From positions 1-64,000 of the forward strand of contig CAJOMV010000028.1 in the NCBI GenBank assembly GCA_905235805.1: a stretch of DNA of 64,000 bases. The letters are read 5' to 3'. Each line of letters begins with the position of its first letter. The first letter of the stretch is position 1. Positions 1 through 8,770 of the stretch are shown in pieces. Origin of the DNA: an uncultured Ruminiclostridium sp. GTDB taxonomy: Bacteria > Bacillota > Clostridia > Oscillospirales > Ruminococcaceae. The notes beneath the pieces are model-generated. The model worked only from the letters and a program-made list of their open reading frames with translations. It ran no database searches and was not told the DNA's origin. A program made the position numbers and the translations under genes.

Positions 1-1
1 G

Positions 2-535
2 CTGATTTCCACCGGCGCGCTGGCAGTGGGCGTCACCGTTGTCTCCATGACCACCGGCATGAACACAGACGTCTACAATTATCTGTTCGGAAGTATCCTG
101 AGTATGTCGGGAAGTGACGTGTGGATCACAGTCCTTGTGTCCGTGTTTGTGCTGGCCCTCTTCATCTTTTTCTACCATCGGATTTTCGCGGTGACTTTTG
201 ATGAAAACTTTACACAGGCCACCGGTATTCCGGCAGGCACCTACAATTCTCTGATCGCCATCCTGACCGCGCTCGTGATCGTCATCGGCATGCGTATGAT
301 GGGATCCCTTCTGATCTCCAGCCTTGTGGTCTTTCCGGCCATGACATCCATGCGTCTGTGCCGGACTTTCCGCAGTGTCATGATCAGCGCGGCGATCGTC
401 TCGGTCGTGTGCCTGATGCTGGGACTTGTAATTTCCTATCTGTACGCCACTCCCACGGGAGCCAGCATCGTACTCTGCAACATGGCGGCATTTTTCATTT
501 ATGCAGTGATCGCCAAAGCCAAAGGGCTGGAGTAA
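2..535 (+). CDS. Zinc/manganese-type ABC transporter permease (ABC-3 family), C-terminal part
   Basis: Inner-membrane subunit of a ZnuB/AdcB/MntB-type importer, which moves Zn2+ or Mn2+ using an ATPase partner. The frame is open from base 2, so the gene starts outside the window; about 178 residues remain. Several hydrophobic helices are visible, with the family-typical stretches FYHRIFAVTFDE and MMGSLLISSLVVFPA. It is clearly homologous to the permease at 50958-51812, sharing FYH(R/K)IFAVTFDE, GSLLIS and FPA, so the chromosome carries two such transporters. Its ATPase and binding protein are presumably to the left. Ile is coded almost only by ATC/ATT, with no ATA in this fragment, unlike most genes after 10 kb. 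Family is clear; the metal is not readable. Confidence 0.88.
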   Translation: MISTGALAVGVTVVSMTTGMNTDVYNYLFGSILSMSGSDVWITVLVSVFVLALFIFFYHRIFAVTFDENFTQATGIPAGTYNSLIAILTALVIVIGMRMMGSLLISSLVVFPAMTSMRLCRTFRSVMISAAIVSVVCLMLGLVISYLYATPTGASIVLCNMAAFFIYAVIAKAKGLE

Positions 536-558
536 AGAGGAGTAAGGCGGAGTAAAGA
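529..558. repeat. Three tandem 10-bp units over the permease stop codon
   Basis: GGAGTAAAGA, GGAGTAAGGC, GGAGTAAAGA follow one another exactly. The first copy holds the TAA stop of the permease. Probably slippage; each unit also resembles a Shine-Dalgarno core, but no gene starts here. Confidence 0.8.
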
Positions 559-941
559 CGATTTGCGATTCCTTCGTTTTTCTTCCATACCCTTCAAGCA
601 CCCTTCAAGTGCTTTTCAAGTGCCCTTCAAGGGTTCTTCAAGTGCTTTTCAAGTGCCTTTCAAGCGCTCTTCAAGTGCTTCTCAAGCTCCTTTCAAGTGC
701 TCTTCAAGGGCTTTTCAGGTCCGTGGGCGCATAGACTTTTTGGTTTTTGCGTGTATACTTAAATAAGTTGAAAAGTCCTGCCCGCGGGGAGGCGGCGGAA
801 TGCAGAGCAGGTGTCAAGCACGCTCTGTGAAACGTCCTGCCTGCGGGGATGCTGAGGTGGTTTTGTACACAGGCAGAGATCCCCTGTCGGACAGGGAAAA
901 TCTCCTGAAGGACAGTGAAAAAAACAGAAAGGAACCGGAGA
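536..941. other. 406-bp intergenic spacer with repeats and a weak promoter
   Basis: Besides the 10-bp and 11-bp tandem repeats, this gap holds an imperfect direct repeat of about 22 bp (772-793 and 830-852, both with GTCCTGCC.GCGGGGA), a short inverted repeat CCCTGTC-G-GACAGGG at 882-896, and a weak promoter candidate (TAGACT 732-737, 16 bp, TATACT 754-759). No terminator with a U-tract is obvious after the permease. I see no gene here. Confidence 0.6.
593..724. repeat. Minisatellite: 12 tandem copies of an 11-bp TTCAAG unit
   Basis: TTCAAG, or a one-base variant, begins at 593, 604, 615, 626, 637, 648, 659, 670, 681, 692, 703 and 714: exactly every 11 bp with no phase slip. The commonest unit is TTCAAGTGCTT. 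Positions 1-6 are nearly invariant and 7-11 vary (TGCTT, TGCCC, GGTTC, CGCTC). The period is close to one DNA helical turn. A frame reads through it as an 11-residue PFK..SSAFQV-like repeat, but that follows from the period and there is no convincing start site. It lies between the permease and the next membrane-protein gene. Confidence 0.95.
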
Positions 942-2261
942 ATGAGCAGACGAAGTGAAGGCAGAGGCGAGAGTATTCTGTCGATCCTGATCGGGATATT
1001 GGTCCTGCTGGCAGGTGCTGCGGCGGTCTTTTACGCGGCATATAAGGTAAGTTATGTATCGGTCGACTATGGGATCCATGTGGGAATCGCCGAGGAGCTG
1101 GACTGGAGTGATCCCGTGCAGATGCTGAAGGAGCATCCCGAACCGGTATGGCATATTCTGGTGCGGATCGCCATGAAGATCTGCAGAGTGGATGCACAGC
1201 GGGCAGCCGGCTTTGTGTCAGGCGGTCTGTGTGCGCTCACCTATCTGATCGCGGCGCATTTCCTTTACCGCGCAGTTGGAAAGGGAGCGATCACTGCCCG
1301 CGACACGGCGGTCAATCTCTCCGTGAAGGCGTCTGCAGCCGCCTCTCCCGGATCTGCAAGCGGTCTCTCTTTGATCGGCGCGGCGGTTTTTACCTGGCTT
1401 CTGAGTATTTCCAGTGCCATCTTTGTGCCCTGGTTCAATGAAAAGCCCTACGTGGGACAGGGCTCTCCCAACCCCTGGCACAATCCGACCACCATTATGG
1501 TCCGTCCGATCGCCCTGCTTATCTTCATCCTTGTGATGGGTGAATGTGTGCGCGTTCAGAGGGGCGGTTTCCGCAAGGGACAGGGACTGCGTATCTGGAA
1601 GGGATTCCTGCTTGCCTTTCTTCTGCTGCTCTCCAACATCTCCAAACCCAGCTTTGTGCAGATTTTTTATCCGGCCATCTTCCTCTTGATGTTTCTGTGG
1701 CTCTTTGTATACCGCTTCAGAAATTTCCCCCTGGGTATGCAGCTTTTACTCTGCTGCGTCCCGTCTGTGGCGCTGATGGCTCTGCAGTTTATCTCGGCCT
1801 TCTACGGAAGCACCAATGAAGATTCCGCAGGTGTCGTGTTTGCGCCCTTCAAAGTCGCCGGCATATACACGCGCAACATCGCCTTCTCCACATTTCTGGT
1901 GCTTGCCTTCCCTCTGTTTGTCGGACTTTGCAGCATGGTGCGCCGGACCTTTGACTGGACGGATGCCTTTGCCTGGATCATGCTTCTGGTCGGTATGGCA
2001 GAGAAATTCCTCCTCGCCGAGGGAGGCTCCCGCATGGCCCACGGCAACTTCAACTGGGGTTATATTCTGGCAGTCTACCTGCTCTGGTTTGTCAGCATTC
2101 GCGACTACTCCGCGTGGAGCTGCAGCTTTCCTGAGGACGGCGGCGCCAAAAAGGCTCTCTCCATTCTCTTTTTCATCCTGGGAGGACTGGTGCTCATCGC
2201 TCACTTTATTTCGGGAATTTACTACCTCTATTACCTGATTGTCCTCGGAAACGGGATTTAA
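942..2261 (+). CDS. Polytopic membrane protein of unknown function
   Basis: About 439 residues with roughly ten hydrophobic segments: one N-terminal helix, then a charged periplasmic-type stretch, then a long run of helices to the C-terminus. The N-terminal layout (one helix, a loop with VDYGIHVG and a downstream WHIL) and the motif NPWHNPTTIMVRPIAL recall GT-C-type or polysaccharide-locus membrane proteins, but I cannot assign a family. The start is ATG 942, with GAAAGGAA 8 bases upstream; a GTG at 915 is in frame with a poorer site. ATA codons are rare, as in the permease before it, so the two may share an origin different from the rest of the window. No enzyme motif is visible. Confidence 0.75.
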   Translation: MSRRSEGRGESILSILIGILVLLAGAAAVFYAAYKVSYVSVDYGIHVGIAEELDWSDPVQMLKEHPEPVWHILVRIAMKICRVDAQRAAGFVSGGLCALTYLIAAHFLYRAVGKGAITARDTAVNLSVKASAAASPGSASGLSLIGAAVFTWLLSISSAIFVPWFNEKPYVGQGSPNPWHNPTTIMVRPIALLIFILVMGECVRVQRGGFRKGQGLRIWKGFLLAFLLLLSNISKPSFVQIFYPAIFLLMFLWLFVYRFRNFPLGMQLLLCCVPSVALMALQFISAFYGSTNEDSAGVVFAPFKVAGIYTRNIAFSTFLVLAFPLFVGLCSMVRRTFDWTDAFAWIMLLVGMAEKFLLAEGGSRMAHGNFNWGYILAVYLLWFVSIRDYSAWSCSFPEDGGAKKALSILFFILGGLVLIAHFISGIYYLYYLIVLGNGI

Positions 2262-2336
2262 AGAAAGAGTTGTAACCATAACCGAAAGTCTTCAAAAAGA
2301 ACTTCAAAAAGGCGGCTTCAATAAAATCAAAAAGAT

Positions 2337-2358
2337 GAGGCATTCGTGAGGCATTCGA
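2337..2358. repeat. Tandem 11-bp duplication and CTTCAAAAAG direct repeat
   Basis: GAGGCATTCGT is followed directly by GAGGCATTCGA (2337-2358). Just upstream, TTCAAAAAG occurs at 2291 and 2303. The spacer 2262-2371 holds no gene; like the spacer on the other side of the membrane-protein gene it contains 11-bp tandem units. Confidence 0.75.
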
Positions 2359-2371
2359 AGGTCCTTATCAC

Positions 2372-2400
2372 TTGACAGACTCAGGACGACCTTGTAAAAT
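2372..2400 (+). promoter_or_regulatory. Sigma-A promoter for the DUF1858 gene
   Basis: TTGACA (2372-2377), 17 bp, TAAAAT (2395-2400). The predicted start near 2407 gives a leader of about 100 nt before the ATG at 2508. The same box pair with the same spacing stands before rpmB (38950-38978). Confidence 0.8.
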
Positions 2401-2507
2401 TCTTATTTACCCGTAGAATTTGTAGGTGATTTACAAGTGTAGAATAGATACGTGATTTTTTGCTGTCACTTACAGCTTTGATAAGTATTTTAAGGAGGAA
2501 TTTAATC

Positions 2508-2738
2508 ATGGAAAACACCGCGACCGCGAAAGAGCCCATTAACAGTGATATGCTCATTTCCGAAATCATTTCAAAGTATCCGGATGCCGTTTATCTTCTG
2601 ATGAACTGCGGCATGGGCTGTGTCAGCTGCCCCGCTTCTCAGATGGAATCTCTCACAGAGGCCTGCATGGTACACGGCCTGGACGGCAAGGAAGTCGAGA
2701 GATATCTCAACGTCGAGCTCGGCCTGGTCGAAGCCTGA
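2508..2738 (+). CDS. DUF1858 (hybrid-cluster-associated redox) small protein
   Basis: A 76-residue protein matching the DUF1858 family (TIGR03980 type), small cytosolic proteins with a conserved Cys pair often associated with hybrid-cluster or redox enzymes in anaerobes. Residues 14-60 carry the core: DMLISEIISKYPDAV, then CGMGCVSCPASQ with its Cys cluster, then a region ending in HGLD. The start is fixed by AAGGAGGA eight to ten bases before ATG 2508; an upstream in-frame TTG at 2460 would put the ribosome site inside the gene. It is monocistronic, with its own promoter and terminator. No partner redox enzyme lies nearby, so its electron partner is unknown. Confidence 0.88.
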   Translation: MENTATAKEPINSDMLISEIISKYPDAVYLLMNCGMGCVSCPASQMESLTEACMVHGLDGKEVERYLNVELGLVEA

Positions 2739-2769
2739 TCAGGAAGCGTCAAAAAGCCATTTTATACAG

Positions 2770-2816
2770 CGTGAAAAGGTCTGCAGAGTTGTATACTTTT
2801 TCACGTTGTTTTTTTA
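2770..2816 (+). terminator. Intrinsic terminator after the DUF1858 gene
   Basis: CGTGAAAA (2770-2777) pairs with TTTTCACG (2798-2805) over a 20-nt loop, followed by TTGTTTTTTT. The loop is long but the U-tract is good. Confidence 0.65.
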
Positions 2817-2829
2817 TCCGAAAAAAGAG

Positions 2830-4247
<1,418 letters not shown>

Positions 4248-4267
4248 TCGATTATCGCACGAAAAAC

Positions 4268-4298
4268 GGGAGCGTTCCTTCGGGAATGCTCCCTTTTT
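4268..4298 (+). terminator. Intrinsic terminator of eno
   Basis: GGGAGCGTTCC (4268-4278), TTCG tetraloop, GGAATGCTCCC (4283-4293), then TTTTT. One G-U pair. Confidence 0.93.
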
Positions 4299-4342
4299 GT
4301 GTGATAATTGTCTAAAAAATCAATAAAGTTTTGAAAAAAGTA

Positions 4343-4371
4343 TTGCAAATTGTTCAATTATTTGTTATAAT
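4343..4371 (+). promoter_or_regulatory. Promoter of the EAL-domain gene
   Basis: TTGCAA (4343-4348), 17 bp, TATAAT (4366-4371), 41 bases before the start codon. The TTGCAA -35 recurs at several other promoters in this window. Confidence 0.8.
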
Positions 4372-4412
4372 TAATAATAATGTAGTGAATTTCAGAAAGG
4401 GTAGGTGTCAGA

Positions 4413-5687
4413 ATGCAGAACGACAGCTTGACCGGTTTGCTCACATTCGAGGATTTCCTGTCTATGGCAGGAGCGGCTATCTGCGATAAGAGCAAGGCAT
4501 ACATGATCGTTGCGGCGGATATTTCGGACTTCCATTTCATCAATATCAACTACGGCTATGATACCGGGGACGATGTCCTGCGCGACTCGGCGGAATTCAT
4601 CGGAATGTATCTTCCGAATACTCTCTTCGCCTCACGCTCTCACTCCGACCACTTCCTCCTGCTCGTCAGCATAGAGAACGTGAGCTATGAGCGGGTGATG
4701 AACGAGGTACAGCGCCTCAAGGAGCGCCTTAAGGAGAACATCTCGAAGCGTGTCGGCGGTATATCACCGAATATAAACGTCGGGATATACTTCGTCGAGG
4801 ACAAGGAAACAAATATAATCGCCGCGGTCGATAAGGCGAACGTAGCCCGCAGAACAAGCAAGGGCAATTATAATATACCATGTGTGGTCTACTCGGAGCA
4901 TCTTATGGACATTAAAGAGAACAGCGCTAAAATTCTTCCTATATTCGACGATTCGTTCAGAAAGGAATCTATCAGAGTATATCTTCAGCCGAAAATTTCA
5001 TCGGAAACAAAGAAAATAATCGGTGCAGAGGCATTATCCCGACTCGTTGACGACGCGGGCAATGTCATACCGCCCGCCAAATTCATAGCGGCTCTCGAAA
5101 AGACCGGCAAGATCGTAGAGCTGGATTTCTATGTCCTGTCATTTATCTGCAAGCTTATCAGAAAATGGATGGACAAGGGGATCGAGCCGATAACCATATC
5201 CTTCAACCTCAGTCGTATGCACTTTTACAGCCCTACACTTGTAGAGGATATCATAAAGCTGGCGGAGGAATACAACGTACCGCCGGAGTACATCGAGATA
5301 GAGGTAACGGAGTCGGTATTTTTCGAGGCGCAGGAGATGATAGTCCGAAAGGTGAGCGAGCTTCGCGAGTACGGCTTCAAGGTGAGCGTTGACGACTTCG
5401 GCTCGGGATATTCCTCGCTCAGCCTGATAGGAGTTCTCCCTGTAGATGTTGTAAAGCTCGACAAGAGCTTCGTGAAGGAGAGCCTCAAATCTCCCCGCAG
5501 CGGAGACCTGATGAAGGGGCTGATACGCATACTCAACGAGATACAGCTCGAGATAGTGTGCGAAGGCGTTGAAACTCCCGAGGAGGAGAAAATGGTAAAC
5601 GAGTACGGCTGCAGTGAGATACAGGGTTATCTGTACGACAAGCCGATACCGACCGACGAGTTTGAGACCAAATATATCAAGACATAA
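4413..5687 (+). CDS. Degenerate GGDEF / intact EAL cyclic-di-GMP phosphodiesterase
   Basis: 424 residues. Residues 1-165 are a GGDEF-fold domain whose active-site loop reads SHSDHF (76-81) instead of GG(D/E)EF, so diguanylate cyclase activity is unlikely; it may bind GTP or act as a sensor. Residues about 175-424 are an EAL domain with GAEALSRL (EAL at 206-208), EIEVTES, DDFGSGYSSL, KLDKSF and CEGVETPEE, all consistent with an active c-di-GMP hydrolase that yields pGpG. No transmembrane helix is seen, so it should be cytosolic. ATG 4413 follows AGAAAGGG. It is a single-gene unit, convergent with pyrE across a shared terminator. It links to the HD-GYP protein at 24 kb as a second c-di-GMP-degrading protein; no active synthase is present in the window. 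Confidence 0.93.
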   Translation: MQNDSLTGLLTFEDFLSMAGAAICDKSKAYMIVAADISDFHFININYGYDTGDDVLRDSAEFIGMYLPNTLFASRSHSDHFLLLVSIENVSYERVMNEVQRLKERLKENISKRVGGISPNINVGIYFVEDKETNIIAAVDKANVARRTSKGNYNIPCVVYSEHLMDIKENSAKILPIFDDSFRKESIRVYLQPKISSETKKIIGAEALSRLVDDAGNVIPPAKFIAALEKTGKIVELDFYVLSFICKLIRKWMDKGIEPITISFNLSRMHFYSPTLVEDIIKLAEEYNVPPEYIEIEVTESVFFEAQEMIVRKVSELREYGFKVSVDDFGSGYSSLSLIGVLPVDVVKLDKSFVKESLKSPRSGDLMKGLIRILNEIQLEIVCEGVETPEEEKMVNEYGCSEIQGYLYDKPIPTDEFETKYIKT

Positions 5688-5690
5688 TAA

Positions 5691-5721
5691 AATCTCCGGA
5701 CAAGCGTAATGTCCGGAGATT
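5691..5721. terminator. Bidirectional terminator between the EAL gene and pyrE
   Basis: AATCTCCGGACA (5691-5702), 7-nt loop, TGTCCGGAGATT (5710-5721), followed by TTTTG on the plus strand; the A-rich left side gives a U-tract on the minus strand. Confidence 0.93.
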
Positions 5722-5737
5722 TTTTGTTTGTGTAATT

Positions 5738-6391
5738 TTACGCGCCGTACTGCGCACGATAGTTTTTCATTGCTTCGAGGTACTCCTTGCCGTCAACAAT
5801 GCCGTTTTCGATCGCCTCGATTATGTCATTTATCGTGACAATGGAAAACACCTTCACGCCGAATTCCTTATACGCAGCCTGAACAGCGCTCATATCGCTG
5901 TCGAGAGCCTTTTCCATGCGGTCAACCGTTATCACCATGCCGGTGATATTCACGTCCGCGGCACCCTTCAGCTTCGGCAGCACTTCTCTCAGAGCCTTGC
6001 CGGAGGTCATAACGTCCTCGATGATGACTACTTTTTCGCCGTCGGTAAGCTGCTTGCCGACGAACATACCGCCCTCACCGTGGTCCTTTGCCTCCTTGCG
6101 GTCAAAGCAGTAGTTCACTTCGATACCGTACTTGTCATACAGCGCCACAGCCGCGCTGACCGAGAGGGGAATGCCCTTGTAGGCGGGACCGAAGAGGGTG
6201 TCGGCTTCAATGCCGTTTTCCTTGATGCACTCGGCGTAGTATTTGCCGAGCTGTGCGAGGTGCGCGCCGGTCTTGTAGTTGCCGGTGTTGATGAAGTAGG
6301 GAGCCTTTCTGCCGCTTTTCAGAGTGAAGTCACCGAAGGTGAGCACGCCGCAGTCAGCCATGAATTTGATAAAGCTTTCTTTGTAGGTCAT
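5738..6391 (-). CDS. pyrE: Orotate phosphoribosyltransferase
   Basis: Converts orotate and PRPP to orotidine 5'-monophosphate in pyrimidine synthesis. It has 217 residues, the normal length. The PRPP-binding motif VVIIEDVMTSGKAL and the N-terminal FTLKSGRKAPYFINTG, typical of the bacterial enzyme, are both present. The ribosome site GGAAAGGA precedes the ATG at 6391. It stands apart from carB (29 kb), so the pyr genes of this organism are scattered. It follows an ECF sigma/partner pair on the same strand with a 48-bp gap and could be read from that transcript as well as from its own promoter; I see no clear PyrR attenuator. Confidence 0.95.
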   Translation of the reverse strand: MTYKESFIKFMADCGVLTFGDFTLKSGRKAPYFINTGNYKTGAHLAQLGKYYAECIKENGIEADTLFGPAYKGIPLSVSAAVALYDKYGIEVNYCFDRKEAKDHGEGGMFVGKQLTDGEKVVIIEDVMTSGKALREVLPKLKGAADVNITGMVITVDRMEKALDSDMSAVQAAYKEFGVKVFSIVTINDIIEAIENGIVDGKEYLEAMKNYRAQYGA

Positions 6392-6439
6392 TGTATTGCA
6401 GTCCTTTCCGTTTCTGTTGCAAATATTATAACATATTTT

Positions 6440-8149
6440 TCACGGATTTGCAATACTTTCTTCATTTTCCGGAGGAAGACTGATCCAGTTTTCGGAAGGC
6501 GTAATGCTTTTGTCAATTACTGTTCCTACAAGTCCGCCCTCGTATACAGATGAGCCGATATTCTGCGCGTCAATTGCGGAAGGGAAGGGAGCGCCGGACT
6601 CGGCAACAGCTTCAGCGGAGCTGCCCCGGTACTCCTTGGTGTCGTAGCTGCCTGCCTCACTGATCTCGATCGGTACGCCGTTTATCGTAATATACCCGAC
6701 ATACTGCGGTGCGACCCTGTTATCCGACAGGTCATAGGTGATCGTCCGCTTTCTCCGTCCGTCAGCAAATATTTCCTCACCAAAGGAGTGCGGCATATCG
6801 GAGATGCTGGAAATACTTCCGTCGTGGTAGTAAAGCTTTATGCTGAGATCCTGCGTTCTGACTATACCTCCGCCTGTCGGGTCATCATTGTCTGCGGGAG
6901 TAAATGTCAGTTCAAGCATATAGGGTGACAGGGAAAGAGTATCAAGTCTTACTTTCCCGTAAGGTGTAGTATCGATGTATATAATATCGTCAGAATTTCC
7001 GTTAGATTCGTCATATTTTGCAGATGCGTCATTTTTAGGAATGCTTTTCAGATATACCGGTTCTCCGAACAGATACACCTCGCTCACATCCCGCGGGTCG
7101 ATAGTGTTTGATTCGGTCAGATTGCAGGAATAGTAGGTGTTAGAACCCGAATATCCGCCGTCGAACACGAGCTGTCTGCCGTCGTTCATGATGACCTGCT
7201 CGCATTGTTCGCCGGCAAGAGCGGTTATTATCGTAGTATTGCCGTTGTCTGCGATCTCGTCAAACCAGAATATGACATGGTCACTCTTTAATGTCAGCTT
7301 TGTCAGATGCATCGTGATCCCCTCGAAAGGTGCAGCTTTTTCCGGGAGAGTAATGTATTTGTCGAGTGCTGTTTCTATCGGCTGCTTGTTCTCAGGAATG
7401 TTCGCAATTGCCGTGAACAGGTACGGTGAGCTCTCCCCGTCAATACGTCTGTTATCTATCGCGACATCGTAAGTTTCCAGCGGCTTTGTGACCGGGGATA
7501 TCTTGGAATACATATAGAAGGTATTCCCGTCACGGTACGCGATATCATGCTTCTCGAAGCTTGGTATCTGTTCAGCCTCCCTGTTGTCGGGGTAGCTGAT
7601 AGTGTTCCCGGTAGGTCGGGGAAGCGTTGAGAGGTCATCGGGAATCTCGGAATAGAAGGTCACCGAGTATTTTATGATAAGGTCAGTACCGTCGAATTTG
7701 TACCAGCTCACCTTAACGTTGATATTATCGAATTCGGCGGTAAGTCCGACCTCGGTGGTGCCGGATTCGCTGCGCTCCTCATCGGTTATCTGATGCTCGT
7801 CGAGTTTTTTCGATTCCTCTATCTCTGCCTGTTTCTGCGCATAGCCGGGAGAAGTTATATCTATACCGCCGTTTTTGTGGGGAGAAAAATAGTATATACC
7901 GACAAACGCACCCAGTACAAGTGACATAACAGCAATAACAGAAACTGTTTTATAAAATGACTTATTGTGCTTTTGCACAGTTGGATTATCCTTGATATCT
8001 GAACTAAAGCGGCAAATATTTTTGCGAGTATGTAATTGAGAGCTCCTTTTTGTAACATTTTCGCATATTGTACCCGTATCCGACAGCGGGAACCTTGTAT
8101 AGATATCGGAAAACGCTTGTTCAAATATATCCTTATACTTCATCGTCAT
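6440..8149 (-). CDS. Membrane partner of ECF sigma factor, probable anti-sigma factor
   Basis: 569 residues: a cytosolic N-terminus of about 65 residues, one transmembrane helix at about 67-88, then an extracytoplasmic domain of about 480 residues rich in beta-type sequence. This is the layout of Firmicutes anti-sigma proteins (RsgI/DUF4179-like), but I cannot assign the ectodomain to a family with confidence. The start overlaps the end of the sigma gene by 17 bp, which supports co-translation and direct interaction. A second Met (8143) is an equally possible start. The N-terminal segment contains a Cys/His-bearing stretch but no clear zinc-binding HxxxCxxC motif. The signal it senses is unknown. 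Confidence 0.7.
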   Translation of the reverse strand: MTMKYKDIFEQAFSDIYTRFPLSDTGTICENVTKRSSQLHTRKNICRFSSDIKDNPTVQKHNKSFYKTVSVIAVMSLVLGAFVGIYYFSPHKNGGIDITSPGYAQKQAEIEESKKLDEHQITDEERSESGTTEVGLTAEFDNINVKVSWYKFDGTDLIIKYSVTFYSEIPDDLSTLPRPTGNTISYPDNREAEQIPSFEKHDIAYRDGNTFYMYSKISPVTKPLETYDVAIDNRRIDGESSPYLFTAIANIPENKQPIETALDKYITLPEKAAPFEGITMHLTKLTLKSDHVIFWFDEIADNGNTTIITALAGEQCEQVIMNDGRQLVFDGGYSGSNTYYSCNLTESNTIDPRDVSEVYLFGEPVYLKSIPKNDASAKYDESNGNSDDIIYIDTTPYGKVRLDTLSLSPYMLELTFTPADNDDPTGGGIVRTQDLSIKLYYHDGSISSISDMPHSFGEEIFADGRRKRTITYDLSDNRVAPQYVGYITINGVPIEISEAGSYDTKEYRGSSAEAVAESGAPFPSAIDAQNIGSSVYEGGLVGTVIDKSITPSENWISLPPENEESIANP

Positions 8150-8618
8150 CGATCCTTTCGTTGTTCAGCAGCCTTCTGAGCTGCTCCCTGCCGCGTGCGA
8201 GCCGTGATTTTATAGCCGACTCCGACAATCCCGACATAGCCGCGATCTCGGAGACAGAGTAACCTTCATAGTAGTGCAGGTACATAGCGAACCTGCTTTT
8301 TCTGCTTAGCTTCATCACAAGCGGCAGCATATCATCGGTTCGGTCGGTGTGGGATATCTTCTCCGCCGCGGAGAGCGGCTGCGAGAATTTGTACCAGTGT
8401 GAACGGAGAATATCACGGCTGCGGTTGACCGTACAGCGCAGCAGCCAAGCCTTGACGTGCTCATCGCTCGCGAAGTTTCCCTCGTATGTATAGAGCCGCA
8501 GGAAAACCTCCTGCGTAACATCGTCCGCGTCGCTGATGTTCTTCACGATACACATAGCGGTAGCGCAGACGCTCTGCTTGTACAGATCCACATATCGCTC
8601 AAGCTCATTTGCGGTCAT
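8133..8618 (-). CDS. RNA polymerase ECF sigma factor
   Basis: 161 residues from ATG 8618. Sigma region 2 (DADDVTQEVFLRLYTY, residues about 32-47) and region 4 with its helix-turn-helix (SVSEIAAMSGLSESAIKSRLARGR) are clear. The start was moved inward from 8684 because AGAGGGATAGGA lies just before ATG 8618 and the extra N-terminal residues are not sigma-like. It directs RNA polymerase to a private regulon, held by the adjacent membrane protein. I see no convincing standard promoter in the short upstream region, but there is a 12-bp perfect palindrome at 8646-8657. Confidence 0.92.
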   Translation of the reverse strand: MTANELERYVDLYKQSVCATAMCIVKNISDADDVTQEVFLRLYTYEGNFASDEHVKAWLLRCTVNRSRDILRSHWYKFSQPLSAAEKISHTDRTDDMLPLVMKLSRKSRFAMYLHYYEGYSVSEIAAMSGLSESAIKSRLARGREQLRRLLNNERIDDDEV

Positions 8619-8645
8619 TCCTATCCCTCTTTTCCGCTTGTATTT

Positions 8646-8657
8646 GAAAGCGCTTTC
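8646..8657. promoter_or_regulatory. Palindrome GAAAGCGCTTTC, candidate operator
   Basis: A perfect 12-bp palindrome 28-39 bp upstream of the sigma start codon. Its CpG-centred form resembles LacI/CcpA-family half-sites. The binding factor is unknown. Confidence 0.4.
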
Positions 8658-8722
8658 TGATAATAATACGTTTGAGAAAGGCAAAAGGTCGCGTTTTTTT
8701 ATGAAAATATTTTTGAAAAAGA

Positions 8723-8754
8723 AGCCTCGCTGTCGGGGATACGGCAGCGAGGCT
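8723..8754 (-). terminator. Terminator of the GT-B-like gene
   Basis: AGCCTCGCTG (8723-8732) and CAGCGAGGCT (8745-8754) form a 10-bp stem. On the minus strand it is followed by TCTTTTTC. On the plus strand a GTTTTT tract also follows. Confidence 0.85.
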
Positions 8755-8770
8755 GTTTTTAGGATACATA

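Noticed and set aside
593-724. CRISPR array
   Set aside because: Unit is 11 bp and contiguous; there are no 25-35 bp repeats, spacers or cas genes.
563-766. 67-residue plus-strand ORF with an 11-residue PFK-SSAFQV repeat
   Set aside because: It is a by-product of the 11-bp DNA repeat (three periods give 11 codons); no ribosome site and no protein-like composition.
4413-5687. Active diguanylate cyclase
   Set aside because: The GG(D/E)EF loop is replaced by SHSDHF.
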